This document shows positions 27,275 through 37,421 of a stretch of 64,000 nt of DNA, piece by piece. The notes beneath the pieces were generated by a model. The model did not search any database. It had not been told where the DNA came from and saw only the letters and a list, made by a program, of their open reading frames with translations. The stretch's first letter is position 1. Every line of letters begins with the position of its first letter. The stretch lies in assembly GCA_947372355.1 (NCBI GenBank), contig CANBTI010000004.1, positions 1-64,000 of the forward strand. Reading direction: 5' to 3'. The stretch is from Bdellovibrionales bacterium (GTDB lineage: Bacteria > Bdellovibrionota > UBA1018 > CAIMNF01). The translations under genes were made by a program, and so were the position numbers.

Positions 27275-29329
27275 ATGCTATCAAAATTTACGTTAACTCA
27301 AAAAATGACTGCTTCGGCAACTTTCATGCTCCTAATTTGTGGAGTGATCAACGGGTTTCAATTTCAAAATGTGATTTCTGAAATTAGAGATCAAGTGAAA
27401 CAAACAAGTGCCATGAATGCTGGATCTGTTGCAGATGCAATAGAAGCACAATATTACGAACGTTATGGTGATGTTCAGGCTTTTGCCATGAACCCATACT
27501 TACACAATAACGATCCGAAGGTGATTTCAAAAACCTTAGATCAATATGCAAACGCATATGGGATTTATGATTTAATTGTGGTTTCAGATCTCAATGGAAA
27601 AATCATTTCAACTAACACTCATTCTCCTGATGGAAAGGCTTTGTCTTTTAAGAATTTTGAAAACCCAAAACTGAATGAACAAGATTGGTTTCAAAAAGTT
27701 GTTAAAGGTGAGTTTACTTCTGATTCTGATCAAGAGCTGGTAGGAACGTTTGTGACTGCACCAAAATTTGAATCTTGGATAGAAAAACTTTACGGTGAGC
27801 CAAGACACACAAATGTTTTTGCAACTTTAATCAAAGATGAAAAAGGAAAACCATTTAGAGTGATTGCTAATTTCACAAACTTTAAATGGCTAGAAGGTGA
27901 ACTTGCAAATATGTCTCATACCTTCATGAAGCACGATAGTAGTTTTTCTCATATGAAGACCTATGTTTTAGATCATGATGGCGTATTGTTGGCTCAATAT
28001 GATTCATCTGAAAAGGAAGAAAAAAGAATTCTTACTGATGCACAAAAATTAGGAAATTTAAATTTTGCTACGATGAATTATGGACCTACTTCATCTCTAT
28101 TAAAGGGAGAATCGGGTTCGGATCATTTCAAAGGCAAAGGATTTGATGCGTATTTTAGTTTTGAGCCATTGGCTGGTAAAAAGTTCACTAAAAAATTAGG
28201 TTGGGGAGTCTTGTTAGAGCTTCCCAATGAAGATGTAGTTGGAGATACAAGATCACTGGTGTATTTCTTTTATGGAATGTTGATCATCAGCATATTTTCT
28301 TTAAGTTTATTTGCTTTCTTTTATTACAAAAAAATTGGTCAATTTTTAACACAGAGAGTGGATTCATTTTCTAAATCTAGTAAAGTATTTCATGAAAATG
28401 CAGCAAATTTACTACGTTCTTCTGGAGAGCTTTCTGAGGCTAGTAGTGAACAAGCATCTGCTATTCAAGAATCAGTTTCTGCATTGGCTGAAATTAGTAG
28501 CATGATTTCTCAAACCAATGAAAACACGAAATTATCCCTCTCTTCCACTACGAGTATAGTGGAAAGAAGTGTTGCGGGTAGAGAAGTGATGAAAAAATTA
28601 GGTCATTCGATGGAATCCATCGCTGAAGCTAATTCTTCTCTTCAAGAAATTGCCGAGATTATTTCTAGCATCAATCAAAAAACTTCTGTGATTAATGAAA
28701 TTGTATTTAAAACACAATTACTTTCTTTTAATGCTTCCATTGAGGCTGCTCGTGCAGGTCAATATGGAAAAGGTTTTGCGGTAGTGGCTGAAGAAGTAGG
28801 AAATCTTGCACAAATGAGTGGAGATGCTGCTCGTGAGATCGAAGTATTGATCACAAATAGTGAGAAAAAGGTTGATTCTACTCTAGGACTCATTCAAAGA
28901 AGAGTGAAAGAGGGTGGGTTGGTGAGTGCTGAAGCATTGAATGCTTTTAATGGCATTTCAACCGCGATTGAAGAAATTAAAAATCAAGTCAAAGCAATCG
29001 CAGATGCAACCGTACAGCAAGATGTAGGAATCGTTCAAACTCAAAAAGCGATGACTCTTTTAGATGAAGCGGCTCGTAAAACATGTAATTTATCAAATGA
29101 GATGAAGGATTCGAGTCATACATTGGATGAAGCTTCCGATCAATTGAGTTTACACACTCATGATGTATACACAATGGTTCATGGAACTAAATCTAAAGCA
29201 GTTAGCGTTGAGACTAGTTTGCATTCACCAGTCGCAGTCGAACCTGATTTAAACTCATCTGAAGATTTAAAGTTAGCTGTTTCATCTGAAATAAATGCGG
29301 ATGATTCATCTTTTACGAATGCAGCATGA
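27275..29329 (+). CDS. Methyl-accepting chemotaxis protein (Cache sensor type), module A
   Basis: A 684-residue receptor: membrane segment about 11-31, a large periplasmic region about 32-325 of Cache type ([35 protein letters not shown]), second membrane segment about 326-348, then the signalling coiled coil with an intact tip (FNASIEAARAGQYGKGFAV). No HAMP is recognisable. A tail of about 45 residues follows the coiled coil but ends in no obvious CheR-tether pentapeptide. The sensor start matches the receptor at 37422, showing common origin. Its stop overlaps the start of the CheR fusion gene (ATGA). Confidence 0.92.
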   Translation: MLSKFTLTQKMTASATFMLLICGVINGFQFQNVISEIRDQVKQTSAMNAGSVADAIEAQYYERYGDVQAFAMNPYLHNNDPKVISKTLDQYANAYGIYDLIVVSDLNGKIISTNTHSPDGKALSFKNFENPKLNEQDWFQKVVKGEFTSDSDQELVGTFVTAPKFESWIEKLYGEPRHTNVFATLIKDEKGKPFRVIANFTNFKWLEGELANMSHTFMKHDSSFSHMKTYVLDHDGVLLAQYDSSEKEEKRILTDAQKLGNLNFATMNYGPTSSLLKGESGSDHFKGKGFDAYFSFEPLAGKKFTKKLGWGVLLELPNEDVVGDTRSLVYFFYGMLIISIFSLSLFAFFYYKKIGQFLTQRVDSFSKSSKVFHENAANLLRSSGELSEASSEQASAIQESVSALAEISSMISQTNENTKLSLSSTTSIVERSVAGREVMKKLGHSMESIAEANSSLQEIAEIISSINQKTSVINEIVFKTQLLSFNASIEAARAGQYGKGFAVVAEEVGNLAQMSGDAAREIEVLITNSEKKVDSTLGLIQRRVKEGGLVSAEALNAFNGISTAIEEIKNQVKAIADATVQQDVGIVQTQKAMTLLDEAARKTCNLSNEMKDSSHTLDEASDQLSLHTHDVYTMVHGTKSKAVSVETSLHSPVAVEPDLNSSEDLKLAVSSEINADDSSFTNAA

Positions 29330-31194
29330 AGTTAATTCAAGGTGATCAAGAATCTGTATATGCTCTTGCTGAAAAAATAACCGGAACTTGTCAAACGGGT
29401 AGATTCAGAAGAGAGCTGCTCGTGATTAATGTAGAGAGAAGAATGAGTGAATGTAAAATTCATAAACTTTCTCAATATATTGAGTACGCCTACCTTCATT
29501 CTGAAGAGTATCAAAAGTTAGTTTCAGCGCTAACGATTCATACTACTTCATGGTTTCGTGAAGATCCTCATTATGTTTCACTTTTAAAACATCTGGAGAA
29601 ATTTCATAAAAGCAAACCGGGTAGGGCTTTTCGCTTATGGTCTTCGGCATGTTCAACAGGTGAGGAGTTATTTTCTGCAGCTTTGGTTTTGGAAAAGTTT
29701 CGTAAAGAAAATGATGGTTTTGAATATGAGCTGTTTGGTACTGATATTGATCCAGTTTCGGTGTCAATTGCTGGTAAAATGATTTATTCATCAGTTGCCT
29801 TTAAGCAGATTCCTAAAATATACCATTCTTCCATCATGCTCGGTTCGGGAAAAACAAATGGTCTGATGACATTTGTTTCAGAGATCAGAAAGCGTTGTAA
29901 ATTTGCAGTAAAAAATTTAGTGGATTTTCGTGATCACTCCAGAAATGAAAAGTGGGACTGGATTTTTTGTAGAAATGTTTTGATCTATTTTGATGAAAAA
30001 ACGGTAAAAGATATTGTTCAAGGTTTTTTTCAAAAGCTTCAGTCTAGTGGAGTTTTGTGTTTAGGTCACAGTGAAGCGTTTAGCATTGTACCCTCTGGTT
30101 TTGTTTCATTAGGCCAAGCTTGCTATCGGATTGTGAGTCAAAATGGTTTGATGAAGGAAGCGGTAAAGTTCACTAAGAAAAAAGTATTGATCATCGATGA
30201 TTCAATCGTGATTCGTAAGTTACTCACTAAATTATTTCTTGCGGATTCTTGGGATGTGACGGATGTAGAATCTGCTCCTGCTGCTGATTTGAAAATCAAA
30301 GATGTTGAGTATCAATTGATTACTCTTGATTTGAAAATGGCTCCTGTGGATGGATTAACTTGGCTAAAAGCAAATCGTAAAAAACTAAAAAATACTCCTG
30401 TGGTGATTGTGAGTGATTCTGATCCTAAAGAAGCAGAGGGCGTTTTTGGAGCTTTAGAAGATGGAGCTCAAGATTATATTCTTAAGTCTTTTCTTCATAA
30501 AAATGCTGAAGAATTCATTTCTAAAATGAACTCTCTATTAAAAGATAATCAAATTTCAAAACATTCAATTAAGTATAATCAAATTAAAGATATTAAGATT
30601 GTCAATCAACCGGAAGTGATCTTGATTGGAGCGAGTACGGGGGGGCCTGAGGCAATTGGGAATCTACTTAAAGGGTTTCCTGGCACACTTCCTCCAGTAG
30701 TGATTGTACAGCATATTAATGAAAGTTTTACGCGTCCATTTGCTGAAAGATTATCGCAAGTATCTGGTATAAAGGTCAGTGAACCGGTAGATGGTGAGAT
30801 TTTACAAAGTGGCAGAATGTATCTTGCCTTTGGTGATTACCATATTACCTTAAAAAGAGATCAAACCAATTTAACTTTGCATAAAGACTTCTCTCAAAAA
30901 CATCTTGGTCATCGTCCAGCGGTTGATCCATTGTTTTTTTCTGCCGCAACAGTTCAGGTGAAAAGTATCTCATTTTTACTCACGGGTATGGGTAAAGATG
31001 GGGCGGCAGGGTTAAAGGCAATTTTTGATCAAGGTGGTTCCACAACTTTGGCTCAAGATGAATCATCTTGTATTGTGTTTGGGATGCCGAAGCAGGCAAT
31101 TGATCTCGGAGCCGCTCATGCGGTGGCTAATCTAGTAGAGATGAGAAGTTTGCTAGAGGGCCTTGCAATCAAGAAAAAAACGGTAGCAGCTTAA
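29326..31194 (+). CDS. CheR-receiver-CheB fusion (methyltransferase and methylesterase in one protein)
   Basis: A 622-residue fusion. Residues about 1-275 are CheR: TTSWFREDPHY, the SAM loop SSACSTGEEL, GTDIDPVSV and FCRNVLIYF. Residues about 284-405 are a receiver with IIDDS and Asp335 (ITLDLKMAP). Residues about 428-615 are CheB methylesterase with the triad Ser437 (GASTGGPEA), His463 (VQHIN) and Asp558 (GMGKDGAAG). Thus receptor glutamate methylation and demethylation lie on one chain with one receiver. The start overlaps the receptor stop (ATGA), so receptor and adaptation enzyme are coupled. Both enzyme parts look active. Confidence 0.93.
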   Translation: MKLIQGDQESVYALAEKITGTCQTGRFRRELLVINVERRMSECKIHKLSQYIEYAYLHSEEYQKLVSALTIHTTSWFREDPHYVSLLKHLEKFHKSKPGRAFRLWSSACSTGEELFSAALVLEKFRKENDGFEYELFGTDIDPVSVSIAGKMIYSSVAFKQIPKIYHSSIMLGSGKTNGLMTFVSEIRKRCKFAVKNLVDFRDHSRNEKWDWIFCRNVLIYFDEKTVKDIVQGFFQKLQSSGVLCLGHSEAFSIVPSGFVSLGQACYRIVSQNGLMKEAVKFTKKKVLIIDDSIVIRKLLTKLFLADSWDVTDVESAPAADLKIKDVEYQLITLDLKMAPVDGLTWLKANRKKLKNTPVVIVSDSDPKEAEGVFGALEDGAQDYILKSFLHKNAEEFISKMNSLLKDNQISKHSIKYNQIKDIKIVNQPEVILIGASTGGPEAIGNLLKGFPGTLPPVVIVQHINESFTRPFAERLSQVSGIKVSEPVDGEILQSGRMYLAFGDYHITLKRDQTNLTLHKDFSQKHLGHRPAVDPLFFSAATVQVKSISFLLTGMGKDGAAGLKAIFDQGGSTTLAQDESSCIVFGMPKQAIDLGAAHAVANLVEMRSLLEGLAIKKKTVAA

Positions 31195-31315
31195 GCTGTA
31201 ACAATTTGGCAATACATCCTCCAAAGCGTCAAAAAAACATCAGCTATTCAAAATCTTTAAAATTTGTATAATTTTATCATAACTACAATTTTTATATCAG
31301 GAATAGGAATATTTG

Positions 31316-33331
31316 ATGAACCAGCAAGTGCGAAATTTAGGGTTTTTTTTCGGTTTAACCGTTTTGATTTCTACATTTTCAATCAATGTTCAAGCTCAAG
31401 ATGATAATCCTTGGGGGAAGCCTGAAGAAAAAGCGGCTGCTGAAAAAGCTCCAGAAAAAAAAGTAGTGGCAAAAGCGCCTGTTAAAAAACCGGTAAAAAA
31501 AGTTCTTCCAAAAATTGTGAACAAGCCGGTTGTTGCTCATCCGATATTGGCGCATGATGTGGTTGAAAAAGTGGCTCCGGTAACTGCACCTGCAACTCCA
31601 GTTGCAAAATCTGCAGCAAAAGATGAAGCTGAAAGAACTCTTGCTTCAGAAAGCGCGCTTTCAAAAACAGTTGAACTTTCTCTCACCACCGATTCAGGCT
31701 GTTACAATGTTGAATTTGAAAATATGCCAGGTGCAATGCCTGCATGTAGTGAGTTGTTGCCTATTATTTATACAAAAAGAAATTGTACCGATCAAAAATT
31801 TATTGAGAAAGCTGAAGTAAAAGCAATTGTAGATTGCGCGGATAAGCGTAAAATTACTCTTAGATTTAGAAGTTCAGATGCGGTGATTTCTACCACCTTA
31901 ATTGTGGGTAGAGATGCAAAGACAGGAAGACAAGGCAATCAAGCTCGTTTTACGGTGCAAGATGTAAATGCTGATCAAAAACCGACCAATGTTTATGTAA
32001 AATTGCTTCCACAACCTGAAATGAAGCCTCAAGTGGAATCTAAGCCTGAAGAATCCCCACTTAAATTTAAGGCTTCTGGTTATGCAGCCATTGAATTTGA
32101 GCGTTTGAATGGCTTTGGTTTTGCTGGTGTAAATAGCTTACCCAATATGCCTGTAGCGGTTCAAGGTTCAAGAGTATTTCAAAATTTCAATTTATTATCC
32201 AATGTAAATATTGATGTGAGTCGCGATCAAACGACTCTTTCTACGGTTTTAGAAGTAGGGGAAGTTTATTTTGGAGATTACACCACAGGCGGCGCTCGTT
32301 ATATTCCTGGTGGAGAGCAGCAAGATCGTCGTGCGATTATTGAACTTAGGAATTTTTTCTTAACTCATGAGTTTACCGATCGTGTGAATGTTCAAGGCGG
32401 TATCATGGCTCTATCAAGTGATCCTAGAGCATTTATTTTTTCAGATCATCTACCGGGTTTTAAAGTGAATTACAAAGATGATCAGTATGAATTGAATTTA
32501 ATGTATGCAATCGGACAAAGAAAACGCCAAGGTGTTGATTATAGTAAGGCGACGAATGCACTTTTTGCTAATCATGAATGGGTAACTGGAGTTCAATTTG
32601 TATCGATATCACCTTCAAAAGTAAAAAGTACTTTATATGGAACTGTTTACGGAGTGGATAGTCAGGATGTAGTATTATCCGATGGATTAACTCATGAAAA
32701 AGCTCAACTCAGCAGTTACTGGTTGGGTGGTACATTTGATTTTGGAGAGCAAAATGCATTCAATGCTCAATTGAGTTTGATCGGTAACTGGAGCAATACT
32801 CAGGCCCAAACTGAAAAGCATGAATACTTCTCGTATTTAATAAACGGAAAAATGAACTTCCTTTGGGAAGCTCCAAACGTTAATTTCGGTTTAGAGGGTT
32901 TACTCACTCCAGGTTCTAGTTCTAGCGCTCTTGGCTCTAAAAAGAGTTTTCAATCCACAACGGGTGCTCATTACATGTACACGATTGCGGGTAGTGATGG
33001 TTGGGATGATGCTGTTGGTTCTGCGCGTGATTATATCATTGCGCCCACTAATTTAACGGAAGGTTTAATTGCAACTGCACTCACCATCTCTCCAAGTTTA
33101 TCAAAAAAATTCACCAGTTTATTTCGTTTTGGAACAATGGAAACAGTTGCTAAGCAAGCTGCCACTGGTTCAAAACACTTTGGTGAAGAAGCGGATGCAG
33201 AATTTACTTTTCAACTTTCACCAAGCACCAATCTTCAAATGGATTATGCACGATTCTTCCCGGGTGCCTACTTTGGAAATAGCGTGAGTGCTGTAGATTC
33301 AGCTACTACTAGAGTAAAATTCGCTTTCTAA
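31316..33331 (+). CDS. Outer-membrane beta-barrel protein with Lys/Ala/Pro-rich N-terminal region
   Basis: A 671-residue exported protein with a signal peptide ending NVQAQ. A Lys/Pro/Ala/Val-rich segment (about 30-100) resembles periplasm-spanning or peptidoglycan-contact linkers. A small Cys-containing domain (about 115-235; paired Cys in GCYNVE, PACSE, NCTDQ, VDCADK) precedes a probable 16-or-so-strand barrel (about 240-671) that ends in a terminal Phe (TRVKFAF), the usual outer-membrane signal. AGGAATAGGAAT precedes the ATG at 31316. A TATAAT is at 31267-31272. The gene lies between the chemotaxis modules, 20 bases before a receptor gene. Confidence 0.8.
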   Translation: MNQQVRNLGFFFGLTVLISTFSINVQAQDDNPWGKPEEKAAAEKAPEKKVVAKAPVKKPVKKVLPKIVNKPVVAHPILAHDVVEKVAPVTAPATPVAKSAAKDEAERTLASESALSKTVELSLTTDSGCYNVEFENMPGAMPACSELLPIIYTKRNCTDQKFIEKAEVKAIVDCADKRKITLRFRSSDAVISTTLIVGRDAKTGRQGNQARFTVQDVNADQKPTNVYVKLLPQPEMKPQVESKPEESPLKFKASGYAAIEFERLNGFGFAGVNSLPNMPVAVQGSRVFQNFNLLSNVNIDVSRDQTTLSTVLEVGEVYFGDYTTGGARYIPGGEQQDRRAIIELRNFFLTHEFTDRVNVQGGIMALSSDPRAFIFSDHLPGFKVNYKDDQYELNLMYAIGQRKRQGVDYSKATNALFANHEWVTGVQFVSISPSKVKSTLYGTVYGVDSQDVVLSDGLTHEKAQLSSYWLGGTFDFGEQNAFNAQLSLIGNWSNTQAQTEKHEYFSYLINGKMNFLWEAPNVNFGLEGLLTPGSSSSALGSKKSFQSTTGAHYMYTIAGSDGWDDAVGSARDYIIAPTNLTEGLIATALTISPSLSKKFTSLFRFGTMETVAKQAATGSKHFGEEADAEFTFQLSPSTNLQMDYARFFPGAYFGNSVSAVDSATTRVKFAF

Positions 33332-33351
33332 CAAAAATAAGGAAATGATCA

Positions 33352-34908
33352 TTGTTAAAATTCAAAATTCAAACTCAAGTGTGGATTGTGGTCGGTTTAC
33401 TTTCTGTAATAATTTTGGGTTTAACTGCTTATAGTTATCATTCTGAAAAAAGTTTGGGATCTGATTTAGAAGAAATTGCAATTTCTAAGCTTCCTGCAGT
33501 TCGTGATGCAACTATGATTGATATGTTTCACGAAGGGATTAGAGGTTTGGCTTTTCGTGCAATGTATATGTCAAAAAATGGAATCGATGCTCAGGAAAAA
33601 GATGAGCTTTTGAAGAACGTTAAAGGGATCACTGATGATGTAGAGAGTCGATTTACTAGTTTGAAAAAAATTGATTTAGAATCAGATTTAAAAAAAGATT
33701 TAGCAGAAATTGAACCTATTTTTAAGGATTACGTAAATAATTTAACAACACTTGTAAATAATTTAATATCCCTAAAAAATGAAGAAGCCTTAAAATCTTT
33801 AGCTGCAGTTGAAATAACATTCAAAATATTAGAAATTAAAATGGATGTCTTTGGAGAAAAAATTAAAAAAAGTGCTGAATTGAGCTCTGAAGCTGGTATC
33901 TCCAATGAAAAATTCGCTTTAAAAATGGGAATCATCGTTTCCATCATTTCAGTTTTATTGGGATTGATTTTAGCAGCTTTGATGATTAAAAATTTACAGT
34001 CAATGATTAAGTCTGTGATCAATCGATTATCAAGCGAATCTAGTGAATTAGATTCTTCATCACATCAATTAAAAGAGGCATCTCAAAAATTAGCGAGCGC
34101 AGTAACGGAGCAAGCTTCTGCTCTTCAGGAAACAGCAGCTTCTTTAGAAGAAATTGTAGCGATGGTGGCGAAAACGAGTGAAAATGCTAAAGATCTAGAA
34201 GGATCTGCGAATCAAAGTTTGAACTCCGCTGAAAGTGGAAAAAGTTCTGTGATTGAAATGCAGGGCGCCGTTCAAGAAATTAACGTTGGAAATCAAAAGA
34301 TGTCTCAAGAGGTTGAGAATAGTAATACTCGCATTGGCGAAATTATGAAATTCATCAATGAAATCGGCGCAAAAACTAAAGTCATTCACGATATTGTATT
34401 CCAAACTAAACTTCTTTCTTTTAACGCTTCAGTGGAGGCAGCACGTGCGGGTGAACATGGAAAAGGATTTGCAGTAGTGGCAGAAGAAGTGGGTAATTTA
34501 GCTGCCATGAGCGGTAAGGCAGCTGAAGAGATTTCACATATGCTTGAAAAAGGTTTGACTGAAGTAGAGAAAATTTCAAAAGATAATCGGGATGCCTTAA
34601 ATAATATTTTAACTGACATGACTAAACGACTCACTCGTGGAAATCAGGTTTTGGTGAATTGTCAAAAATCGATGGATGAAATTTTGACCTTTAGTCAGCA
34701 AGTGCAAAACTCCACTTCTGAAATTTCAAGAGCCTCTGAAGAGCAAAATTTGGGAATTGCTGAAATTTCAAAAGCGATCAATGAATTAGAAAAAGTAACG
34801 CATTTAAACTCTCAAGCTTCTGGGGAAACTGCGCAATATTCAGATCAATTACTCACCAGAGCTCAAGAATTAAGAAGTTCTGTCCATGATCTTGAATCAT
34901 TGATCTAG
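33352..34908 (+). CDS. Methyl-accepting chemotaxis protein (four-helix sensor type), module B
   Basis: A 518-residue receptor and a paralogue of the one at 22088: membrane segment about 10-28, helical periplasmic region with a related [20 protein letters not shown] segment, second membrane segment about 192-214, then a cytoplasmic coiled coil with no HAMP and an intact tip ([19 protein letters not shown]). Translation appears to start at TTG: AAGGAAA lies 8 bases upstream and no in-frame ATG fits. It follows the outer-membrane barrel gene by 20 bases and is probably co-transcribed with it. Confidence 0.9.
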   Translation: MLKFKIQTQVWIVVGLLSVIILGLTAYSYHSEKSLGSDLEEIAISKLPAVRDATMIDMFHEGIRGLAFRAMYMSKNGIDAQEKDELLKNVKGITDDVESRFTSLKKIDLESDLKKDLAEIEPIFKDYVNNLTTLVNNLISLKNEEALKSLAAVEITFKILEIKMDVFGEKIKKSAELSSEAGISNEKFALKMGIIVSIISVLLGLILAALMIKNLQSMIKSVINRLSSESSELDSSSHQLKEASQKLASAVTEQASALQETAASLEEIVAMVAKTSENAKDLEGSANQSLNSAESGKSSVIEMQGAVQEINVGNQKMSQEVENSNTRIGEIMKFINEIGAKTKVIHDIVFQTKLLSFNASVEAARAGEHGKGFAVVAEEVGNLAAMSGKAAEEISHMLEKGLTEVEKISKDNRDALNNILTDMTKRLTRGNQVLVNCQKSMDEILTFSQQVQNSTSEISRASEEQNLGIAEISKAINELEKVTHLNSQASGETAQYSDQLLTRAQELRSSVHDLESLI

Positions 34909-34990
34909 TAGGCTTTGCGCGTCAAGTGTTTGACATAATTCAGGGTTTTAATTCTTTTCCAATTCTTTAAATAATTGAAACACTTGTTCT

Positions 34991-35017
34991 TAACTTTTCG
35001 AAGATTTCATCCGATAT
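34991..35017 (+). promoter_or_regulatory. Sigma-28 (FliA)-type promoter before cheA of module B
   Basis: TAACTTTT (34991-34998) and TCCGATAT (35010-35017) are separated by exactly 11 bases, each matching six of eight consensus positions of TAAAGTTT-N11-GCCGATAA. It lies 19 bases before the cheA ATG, leaving room for the AGAGGG ribosome site. Confidence 0.55.
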
Positions 35018-35035
35018 GCCTTACAGAGGGTAAAT

Positions 35036-36916
35036 ATGGATGATTTCGAGAGAGAGTTAAAATCAGGGTTTTTAGAAGAAGCATGTCAGCTCATCAATGA
35101 TGCTGAGCAAAGCTTTTTGATTCTTGAATCAAATCCAAATGATTTACCTACATTAGAAAAAATTTTTCGAATTGCACATAATATTAAGGGAAGTTCCAAG
35201 GCGGTGGGTTTTGACTCCTTAGGTGCTTTTACGCATGAATTTGAATCATTTTTATTAAAGTGCAAAAATGGACAATTTGCAGTTACTTTTAAAACTGTAT
35301 CCTTGATGTTGAAGTGTATTGATCACATTCGTACAGGATTAGAAGAGTTAACTCGAGATTATTCATTTGTAATTGTGAGTGATGATCTCATTAAAGAATT
35401 ACACGCATTTGTTCCTGATGCAGTTGTAGAACAAGTGGTGGTTGCTCAAGAAGAAGAAAAAGTTGAAATTTCAGCTGAAGAGATGGCATTAATTCAGGCT
35501 TTTAATGCTGCTCCTGAATCAGCTGTGTTTGAAGCGGATCAATTTAGCTCTATTGAATCAACAGTAGAAAATAGTGTAGCCCAAGCTCAAGTTGAAGCCA
35601 TTGCACAGGTGATACCAATGCCTGTATTTGCGGCACCAGCTCCTGTAGCAGCTGCAATCACAGCCGTTGCGGCAACACAAGTTACGCCGGCAAAACAAGT
35701 AGCAACTCCTGCGGCAGCCTCATCTTCACCATCTGCTTCAACAGGTGGCAGTACCGATGAATCGATTCGAGTGAGTCTTGCTCGAGTTGAAAAATTAATT
35801 AATTTCGTAGGTGAATTGGTGATTTTGCAAACCGTTTTAAACGAACAATCGTTTGGTGGAAACCCACAAGCACTTCGCACCACGATTCAGCAATTGGGTA
35901 AGGTTACTAAAGAAGTTCAAGAACTTTCCATGGGTCTTCGAATGGTTCCAATGAAACAAACTTTTCAAAAAATGCAAAGAATTGTTCGGGATACTTCCAG
36001 TGCATTAGGTAAAAAAGTGAATCTAGTTTTAGAGGGTGAAGAGACAGAAGTGGATAAAACGGTGCTTGAGGCTCTGGGTGATCCACTAGTTCATTTGATC
36101 AGAAATGCGGTAGATCATGGGATTGAAATGCCTGAAGATCGCATCGCTAGTGGTAAACCTGAACAGGGTGAAGTGGTGCTCAAGGCTTATCATCAGAGCG
36201 GAAAACTGGTGATCGAAATTAAGGATAACGGTGGTGGGATTTTAGCTGAGCGCTTAAAACAAAAAGCGATCGAAAAAAACATCATTCGTGCCAATCAAGA
36301 AATTTCAGAAAAAGACGCAATCAATCTTATTTTTCATCCAGGCTTTTCAACAAAAGCTCAAGTGACAGAGGTATCAGGTCGTGGTGTAGGAATGGACGTA
36401 GTGAAAACAAATATTTCACAACTTCAGGGTGAAATCGATGTGAGTACCGTTCCTGGAAGTGGTTCAGTATTTAAAATCGTTCTGCCACTCACTCTTGCCA
36501 TCATTGATGGAATGATTGTGAAATGCGGCGATGAAAAATACATTATCCCACTGACTCACGTGCATGAATCTTTGAAACCGGAAATCAATGACATTAAAAA
36601 AGCGACCGGATTGGGTGAAGTGCTCTTACTTCGTGGTGAAAATTTACCAGTAGTAAGATTAGCTACGGCTTTAGGTAAAAAGAAACAATTAAAAGAGCAA
36701 TCAGAGCAGATTGCAGTGATCATTCGTACCCAATCCGAAGCATTTGCCACCATGGTAGATGATATTATTGGGCAACATCAAGTGGTGATTAAAAAGTTAG
36801 GTTCAGAGATGAATCATGTGCGTGGATATAGCGGAAGCGCAATTTTGGGTGATGGAAAACCCGCATTAATTTTAGAGATGGGTGATCTAGTTCATCAGAA
36901 AAGGCAGGCAGTATGA
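35036..36916 (+). CDS. cheA: Chemotaxis histidine kinase CheA, module B
   Basis: A 626-residue CheA. Hpt phospho-acceptor His48 lies in IAHNIKGSSKAVG. An Ala/Pro/Val-rich linker (about 140-240) is longer than in the module A kinase. The dimerisation domain starts about 243 (ESIRVSLARVEKLINFVGEL), the ATPase domain has HLIRNAVDHGIE (near 352) and GRGVGMDVVKTN (near 448), and a CheW-like domain ends the protein. The presence of a second complete CheA indicates a second signalling array or mixed arrays. The stop overlaps cheW (ATGA). Confidence 0.95.
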   Translation: MDDFERELKSGFLEEACQLINDAEQSFLILESNPNDLPTLEKIFRIAHNIKGSSKAVGFDSLGAFTHEFESFLLKCKNGQFAVTFKTVSLMLKCIDHIRTGLEELTRDYSFVIVSDDLIKELHAFVPDAVVEQVVVAQEEEKVEISAEEMALIQAFNAAPESAVFEADQFSSIESTVENSVAQAQVEAIAQVIPMPVFAAPAPVAAAITAVAATQVTPAKQVATPAAASSSPSASTGGSTDESIRVSLARVEKLINFVGELVILQTVLNEQSFGGNPQALRTTIQQLGKVTKEVQELSMGLRMVPMKQTFQKMQRIVRDTSSALGKKVNLVLEGEETEVDKTVLEALGDPLVHLIRNAVDHGIEMPEDRIASGKPEQGEVVLKAYHQSGKLVIEIKDNGGGILAERLKQKAIEKNIIRANQEISEKDAINLIFHPGFSTKAQVTEVSGRGVGMDVVKTNISQLQGEIDVSTVPGSGSVFKIVLPLTLAIIDGMIVKCGDEKYIIPLTHVHESLKPEINDIKKATGLGEVLLLRGENLPVVRLATALGKKKQLKEQSEQIAVIIRTQSEAFATMVDDIIGQHQVVIKKLGSEMNHVRGYSGSAILGDGKPALILEMGDLVHQKRQAV

Positions 36917-37419
36917 ATCATGAAAATGGAAAACACAGTATAGAATCTAAAGATCGTTATCTTTGCTTTATTTTAGGCGGTGAGGAGTTTGCGATTCCTT
37001 TGCTATCGGTAAAAGAGGTAATTGCACTTCCTGAAATTACCCATGTTCCCCAAACGCCACCTTATTTTTTAGGGATTATGAATTTACGTGGTCAAGTGAT
37101 CACGATTATTGATCTCAGAACTAAACTCACGATCAAGCCAGGACAATCTTCTGAAAATAATGCGGTGATTATTTGTGATCTCAATCCAAATTCAATTGGA
37201 GTGGTGGTGGATTCCATCGAAAGCGTGATTCATCCATTGGCTTCTGAGATTTCAGAAAAACCAGATCTTCAAAACACAAAAACAAATGAATATGTGGAAG
37301 CGGTATTTAGAAAAGATCAGCGATTGATTCTTCTCCTTAATATAGCAAAAACTCTCAATGTTCAGGATTTAAATGCAATTTCAAGTAGTATAAACCAAGC
37401 AACCAAAAAGGCAGCATAA
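36913..37419 (+). CDS. cheW: Chemotaxis coupling protein CheW, module B
   Basis: A 168-residue Che[44 protein letters not shown] and a [10 protein letters not shown] segment. It has short N- and C-terminal extensions compared with the module A copy. It overlaps cheA by ATGA and is separated from the following receptor by two bases. Confidence 0.95.
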   Translation: MNHENGKHSIESKDRYLCFILGGEEFAIPLLSVKEVIALPEITHVPQTPPYFLGIMNLRGQVITIIDLRTKLTIKPGQSSENNAVIICDLNPNSIGVVVDSIESVIHPLASEISEKPDLQNTKTNEYVEAVFRKDQRLILLLNIAKTLNVQDLNAISSSINQATKKAA

Positions 37420-37421
37420 AA

